From Balaenoptera acutorostrata (lineage: Eukaryota > Chordata > Mammalia > Artiodactyla > Balaenopteridae): a stretch of DNA of 64,000 bases. The translations under genes and the position numbers were made by a program. The stretch's first letter is position 1. Each line of letters opens with the position of its first letter. Positions 59,716-64,000 of this stretch are shown here, piece after piece. The DNA is taken from assembly GCF_949987535.1 (NCBI RefSeq), contig NC_080064.1:132832708-132896707 (forward strand), in the 5' to 3' direction. Below the pieces are notes generated by a model. The model made no database searches. It saw nothing but the letters and a program-made list of their open reading frames with translations, and had not been told where the DNA came from.

Positions 59716-60830
59716 AAAGGCTAATGAACCAACTGAGACAGAGAATAAGCTAAAGACTAGATAACCACCAGCTAGATATACCACCACAAGTGAATCCCCA
59801 AGCTTCTATGGCAATGTTGAAAACCAAGAGAAAGGAGACCTCAGGTGGCTTTGAATATGATTTGGAAAATAATCTTATTTTACAATCAAATATACCAGTT
59901 GCCTCCACCATGTAAATACTACCTGTATTAGGTTTCAGATTTTCATGATCAGCCTTATCTAAATTTCATTATATTTTGCATTCATCTAGAATGAGACCTT
60001 TTATGAGAGTAGGAGATAGGAAAGCCTTTTTAAAGGTATTTTGCAGCCCAAGAACCTAAAATGGAATTATTCCACTTGGGAATGGATAATTATGTAAGAT
60101 ATATTCTGTACCACGTGTATTTTTTTAACTTTATATTAGGATTACTCTCAAAGCCAGTTTTAAAAGTGAATGAAGTTTTTCCCTCAAATAAATCTCCTCC
60201 TAGTCTCGTGTTCAAGGGTCTCCGCCAGAAAGTCTGCACACTGCTTTGCCTTTAGACCACCATTCATGGAGGAAAGCTATAAAAACTGAGGAAAACGTCT
60301 ACTTATTTTTAAAACAACTAGAATTTCTTCTTGCTTCTTAGTAGTATTGGAAAATATTTTAATAACTAAAATAATAAAACTTCATGTGAGGCCAATTCTA
60401 CATTAATTATTGCCTCTTGGGGTGGAAAATTAAGGAAACATGAGTAAATGTGTTAACTAGAGAAACCACTGCAGTAATTTCCCTGCACGTATCTGGGTCT
60501 AAGGTCACAATAAAATCCATACTGTACATAGCCCTTGAAAGAAAGCAAACTCACAGTTTTAGCTCTAACAATAGTAGTATCAGAACACTCAGGACTGAAA
60601 TTAATGGACCATAAAAATCCCTGTGATTCATCAGTAGAATTTGATTAACCTACTTAAATGCTCTACAGTTCAGTTTGGGGATCTGTAATGAGGGTTGTTG
60701 ATATGATTGCTTGATTTGTTTTAATATTTCAAACACTCTACCCCATTACCATCTTAATACTCGAAAACTAATGAGTATTTGAAAGCTCATTTTAAAGCAC
60801 CGTATCTTTGAATAAACATGTTGAAATCGT
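59716..60830 (+). CDS. DNM3: Candidate alternative 3'-terminal exon of DNM3 (16-codon tail plus 3' UTR)
   Basis: A long T-rich tract with interspersed G (about 59683-59712) ends in a textbook acceptor, TTTTTGTAG, just before 59716. Exon C leaves AG, so the first base here completes AGA (Arg). The frame then reads RKANEPTETENKLKTR and stops at TAA 59762-59764. About 1 kb of AT-rich, repeat-free sequence follows, with AATAAA hexamers at 60187, 60373, 60509 and 60811; the last is followed by a GT-rich stretch that could serve as downstream element. A polar 16-residue tail would replace the usual proline-rich end, changing SH3 and regulatory contacts. Seen: acceptor, compatible phase, short open frame, polyadenylation-like signals. 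Inferred: that it is transcribed and spliced to exon C. A chance acceptor in a T-rich stretch is the main alternative. Confidence 0.42.
60811..60816 (+). terminator. Candidate polyadenylation signal AATAAA
   Basis: A consensus AATAAA hexamer in CTTTGAATAAACATG, followed within about 50 bases by a T/G-rich stretch (GGTGTGTGATTG at about 60855-60866). It would end the candidate alternative last exon. Such hexamers occur by chance in AT-rich DNA, so support is moderate only. Confidence 0.35.
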
Positions 60831-60888
60831 GTTTCTTGCTTTTGCTTAAAACTTTGGTGTGTGATTGATGCCACCTTGTAGATTTCCC

Positions 60889-60910
60889 TCTTTTTTTTTT
60901 TTTTTTTTTT
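60889..60910 (+). repeat. Poly(T) run
   Basis: About 20 T. It lies 75 bases past the AATAAA at 60811. Confidence 0.85.
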
Positions 60911-60916
60911 ACTATA

Positions 60917-62451
60917 CTCGCCTCCTACAACCCGGGACCTTTTCTATTGGATACATAGTGTTTATCCAGTCTTCTAGGTGTCGGAACAACACATGGGGCA
61001 CTCATACCAATGACCATTGTTACTGTGTTGTTCCCTTCCCTATAGAGCAAGAAGTCTCAGCAAAATATTCTTGACGGTCACAAGGGATCTTTGCAATTTA
61101 CAAATACTTTCACAGTCTCCAGAGACTCTTCAGGTTTCTGTCAAAATGATGTCATTTTTATCATTAGAGTTAACGTTTCTGTTTTTGTCTATAGATTTCA
61201 TACCACTTATTAAAGTGCATTTTGAGGTACAAAAAATATGAAGCTAGAATAAGGAAGGTAGCACTGAACGTTGTCTCCAGTCCAGAAAGCAATGTTAAAT
61301 CGGAAAGGCAAGGTTTTAGGACGTTTCTCTTTACTGCATTCTCACTGCACTCCTGCATTGTACCCCAGTCCTTCTGATTCCCCTTGTCTGTCAGTTGGGC
61401 CCTACACCCAGTTATACAGGACAGTCTTCCTTTGGTTGCTTCTGTCTGACACCTGCCTTCTAGCTGTGTTTGGCAGGCCAGCAGGATGAGGTAATAATCA
61501 GAAGAAAATGTTCTGGTTCTTTGGCCTCATCCATGTACAACATTATTCAAAACAGTTTTCTGTGAGTGAGAATAGAGTTGCTTTGAGGTCCCTTGGTCTA
61601 ACATTCTGTGGGGATGTGGGGGAACAAAACTGTAAACTTTTTTGATCCCTTCTAGAGTAGTGGAAATATAAATTATACCTGCCTTTGTCCATCCTCTCAG
61701 TGATGTTTACAGACAGATATATGTAGAAATGAGAGCCTTTCATTTGTAAACATTCTGGCTTTACTCTCTCCAAGTCCAGCCATCTTCTTAAGCACAGCTC
61801 CCATGGTCGTTACAGTAGTGTTTTCCTAAAAGCATATTTTGTGAACTATTTCTCCAAGATGATGGCAGTTTTTGTAAGACAGATGCCTAAAAGACATATG
61901 GTTTTCATAGATTTTTCCGTCTAGACTAGCTTTATTTAGTGACTTTTGGTCTGAATTGGTCTAGTTAAATTTTCTGTAGGAGCTTATATAAAATTTTTAA
62001 ATGTGGGCATACCACTAAGGTGTAAAACAAAAAGTTTGACTTCTTGTTGGCGAGCGATTAAAAGGGATTGGTTGAAACTTTCCTTCAGGTTAAGTAATTC
62101 TGATCGTACTGTACACCCACTCATCCATTCCTCTCCCACAACACTGTCCAAAATGGAAAGGCTTACCCTAAAAATCCGGTAACTGTTAAATTCATATACT
62201 TCTCACTGTTTTCCTGAGTAAATTCTTTGTATTCCAGTTGATGTATGTGAGTGTGTTAGAAAGCTCTAATTCTTTCTGCAGACTCCTTACATGGCCCAGG
62301 GGACATATGATTCCTTGCCCTTTTAGCACCAGTTTTTACAAACACAGCATTTCCCTCATTTTAAAAAAACACCCAACAAGCCACTGAGTAAAGGAGACGA
62401 ACATACAGGAGTTTTCGTAGTGCCTTCAGACACCAATGAAAATTACATTTT
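60917..62451. other. Unique sequence after the candidate terminal exon
   Basis: No recognised transposon or supported gene. Chance open frames of 60-76 codons on both strands. Confidence 0.45.
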
Positions 62452-62465
62452 AAAATGCGGTTTTT

Positions 62466-62696
62466 CGGAGCAACTAAGCCCGTGAGCCACAACTACTGAG
62501 CCTGCGCGTCTGGAGCCTGTGCTCCGCAACGGGAGAGGCCGCGACAGTGAGAGGCCTGCGCACTGCGATGAAGAGTGGCCCCCGCTCGCCGCAACTGGAG
62601 AAAGCCCTCGCACAGAAACGAAGACCCAACACAGCCAAAAATAAATAAATAAATAAATAAATTAAAAAAAAAAAAAAAAATTAAAAAAAAAAAAAA
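62466..62696 (+). mobile_element. CHR-type SINE, 5'-truncated (+ orientation)
   Basis: Begins inside the CHR body at CGGAGCAACTAAGCCCGTGA, lacking the whole tRNA head, and runs through GAAGACCCAACACAGCC to an (AAAT)n and long A-run tail. A 14-bp duplication AAAATGCGGTTTTT at 62452-62465 and 62697-62710 shows truncation happened at insertion. The long, little-decayed A-runs suggest a young insertion. Confidence 0.95.
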
Positions 62697-62710
62697 AAAA
62701 TGCGGTTTTT

Positions 62711-64000
62711 GAGCCGGCATCAAAGACTCATTTAGCAACAATATGACACTTCAAGAGAAAAAGAATAACTTCTAGACTTGCCCAGAAAGCAGCCTTTCGC
62801 TCCCTCTTTTGTAAGAGCTAACACCGCAGATCCGTTCCCAGTTTAACTGCATCAGAACGAGGAGACTCGTGGAAGGGAGAAAATGTGGACCGTTCTCTCT
62901 CCACCAGTATCATCACTTGGCTTTTAATTGGACTCGGTCACATATTTGTTCATTGACATGGCAGCTTGCAAGGCACACCGCCTCTCTGTTTTTCTGTTTG
63001 CTTTCAACTTTTTTGTTTTTAAAATTTGAACTCTAAGGCATGTTAGAGCTCCTCCTGCTGGAATTTTTTTTTTTTAATCACTGGGATTCTAATTAGTAAA
63101 CGGTAACTCGTCTCCATTTTTTCCACTCGGACTGATATGAGTGACCGGAAAAATACCACGTGGTGCATTTAAAACTGGCCTTTTAATTCACCGGGTATCA
63201 CAGGTCAGGCAGAAATGAAACGCTGGCACAACGTAAATCTTCTGTAAGTCTTCAAATTCCCTGTGCTCAGTTTTCTCTTGTTGTTGTTCTTACAAAAATA
63301 AGAGGAATTGGAAAGTTAGCTTTTGCATCAGTATTCCTAATTACATATTTACCCTCTTTGAGATAAGGCCCCAAGTCAGATATCATGCCCGAAAGCTTCT
63401 TGCTCTCTATCAGAAAGGGGCAAAAGGTCTTTTCCACCTTTCCAAAGCAGAGATGAATTTTACACTTTCTTATAGAGATCCAGTGTTGCCTTTTCCCTCC
63501 CCATCCTTGCTTGTTTTGCTTCTTCTCCCTGACTTGAGATGACAAAGGAATGTGCATCTCAGAAGTAGAAGTTTGCCTCTCCCAGTAGCTAGTTCTTAGC
63601 ACCTCCTTCCCAACTTCTCCTCCTTCCCCCAAATGTCTGAGTTGGCCAACCCCTTCCCCTGGTGCCTGGGGTGGGAGTGAGGGGAAGGGCAGGGAGAAGA
63701 GGACAGAAGAAGATGAAGAGGGTTAGAAATAGTTTTACCCCAGCTACCATCAATGGGAGTAGGTTTCTACATACAGCATGTAAGTTCTTAGATCTCTTTG
63801 GGCATTTCTTGAAAGAGAGAGGGAGAGAGAAGGGAGGAAGGGAAGGAGGGGGAGAAAGAGAGAGAGAGAGAAAGTCTTCCGAGGGGACACTGCCTAACTT
63901 CATTCAATAGCCATGTGCGTGTAAATCTCTTTAAAAACCACATCCTCTCGCTCTATGTAGTTTTCTCATCACTATATTCCTCTTAACCGTCTGCTTCTTT
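62711..64000. other. Unique sequence at the window end
   Basis: No recognised transposon. Holds the GA-rich tract at 63.8 kb. The 104- and 121-codon minus-strand open frames are low-complexity or lack splice context, so they are not called. Confidence 0.45.
63812..63874 (+). repeat. GA-rich low-complexity tract
   Basis: GAAAGAGAGAGGGAGAGAGA and similar purine units. Open frames across it on either strand (Ser/Leu/Pro or Arg/Glu/Gly runs) are not genes. Confidence 0.9.

Noticed and set aside
63267..63903. 121- and 104-codon minus-strand frames at the window end
   Set aside because: No splice sites or recognisable domain; one runs through a GA-rich tract. Not supported as genes.

Overview
The window is mammalian nuclear DNA and is almost certainly from a cetartiodactyl, most likely a whale or dolphin. 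Six CHR-type tRNA-derived SINEs (five bounded by clean target-site duplications plus one short older-style copy) lie among young L1 tails, very old MIR/L2/MER20 relics and AC microsatellites. I recognised no BovB or Bov-tA elements, which would be expected in a ruminant. Cetacean origin is an inference from repeat content.

The only protein-coding gene I can support is DNM3 (dynamin-3) on the + strand, present as three internal 3'-side exons. Exon A (42542-42706) and the first part of exon B (50522-50748) encode the GTPase effector domain. The end of B and all of exon C (51936-52172) encode the proline/arginine-rich SH3-binding tail. Splice phases are 0/0, 0/2 and 2/2, and the three exons join into one open frame of about 209 codons. 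The GTPase, middle and PH-domain exons should lie upstream of the window, and the canonical last exon was not found, so it should lie downstream. A strong acceptor at 59716 opens an alternative last exon: in the phase left by exon C it reads 16 codons to a stop and is followed by AT-rich sequence with several AATAAA signals. This is the best candidate for something not routinely annotated.

Layout. 1-42541 is upstream intron. It carries old MIR, L2, MER20, MER5-like, HAL1/L1M, MLT1 and Tigger-like relics, four CHR SINEs plus the short copy, and three 5'-truncated L1s: L1-A + at 21.2-22.1 kb, L1-B - at 23.1-24.9 kb and L1-C + at 39.7-41.2 kb. Repeat-poor stretches at about 7.6-10.6, 14.7-17.9, 25.4-27.9 and 35.9-38.1 kb may hold regulatory sequence. 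A minus-strand interval at 33.3-34.6 kb has a mosaic of protein-like open frames and may be a decayed processed pseudogene. 42707-50521 is intron with an AC microsatellite, MIR/L2 copies and a 19-bp perfect inverted repeat. 50749-51935 is a short intron with an old L1 tail. 52173-64000 is downstream intron plus the candidate terminal exon, with a 5'-truncated SINE at 62.5 kb.

Nearly all open frames in the window are chance frames, SINE/L1 frames or shadows of exon C. No tRNA, rRNA, microRNA, CRISPR or bacterial-type feature was seen. The miR-199a-2/miR-214 cluster, known to lie antisense in a DNM3 intron of other mammals, was not recognised here and is probably further upstream.
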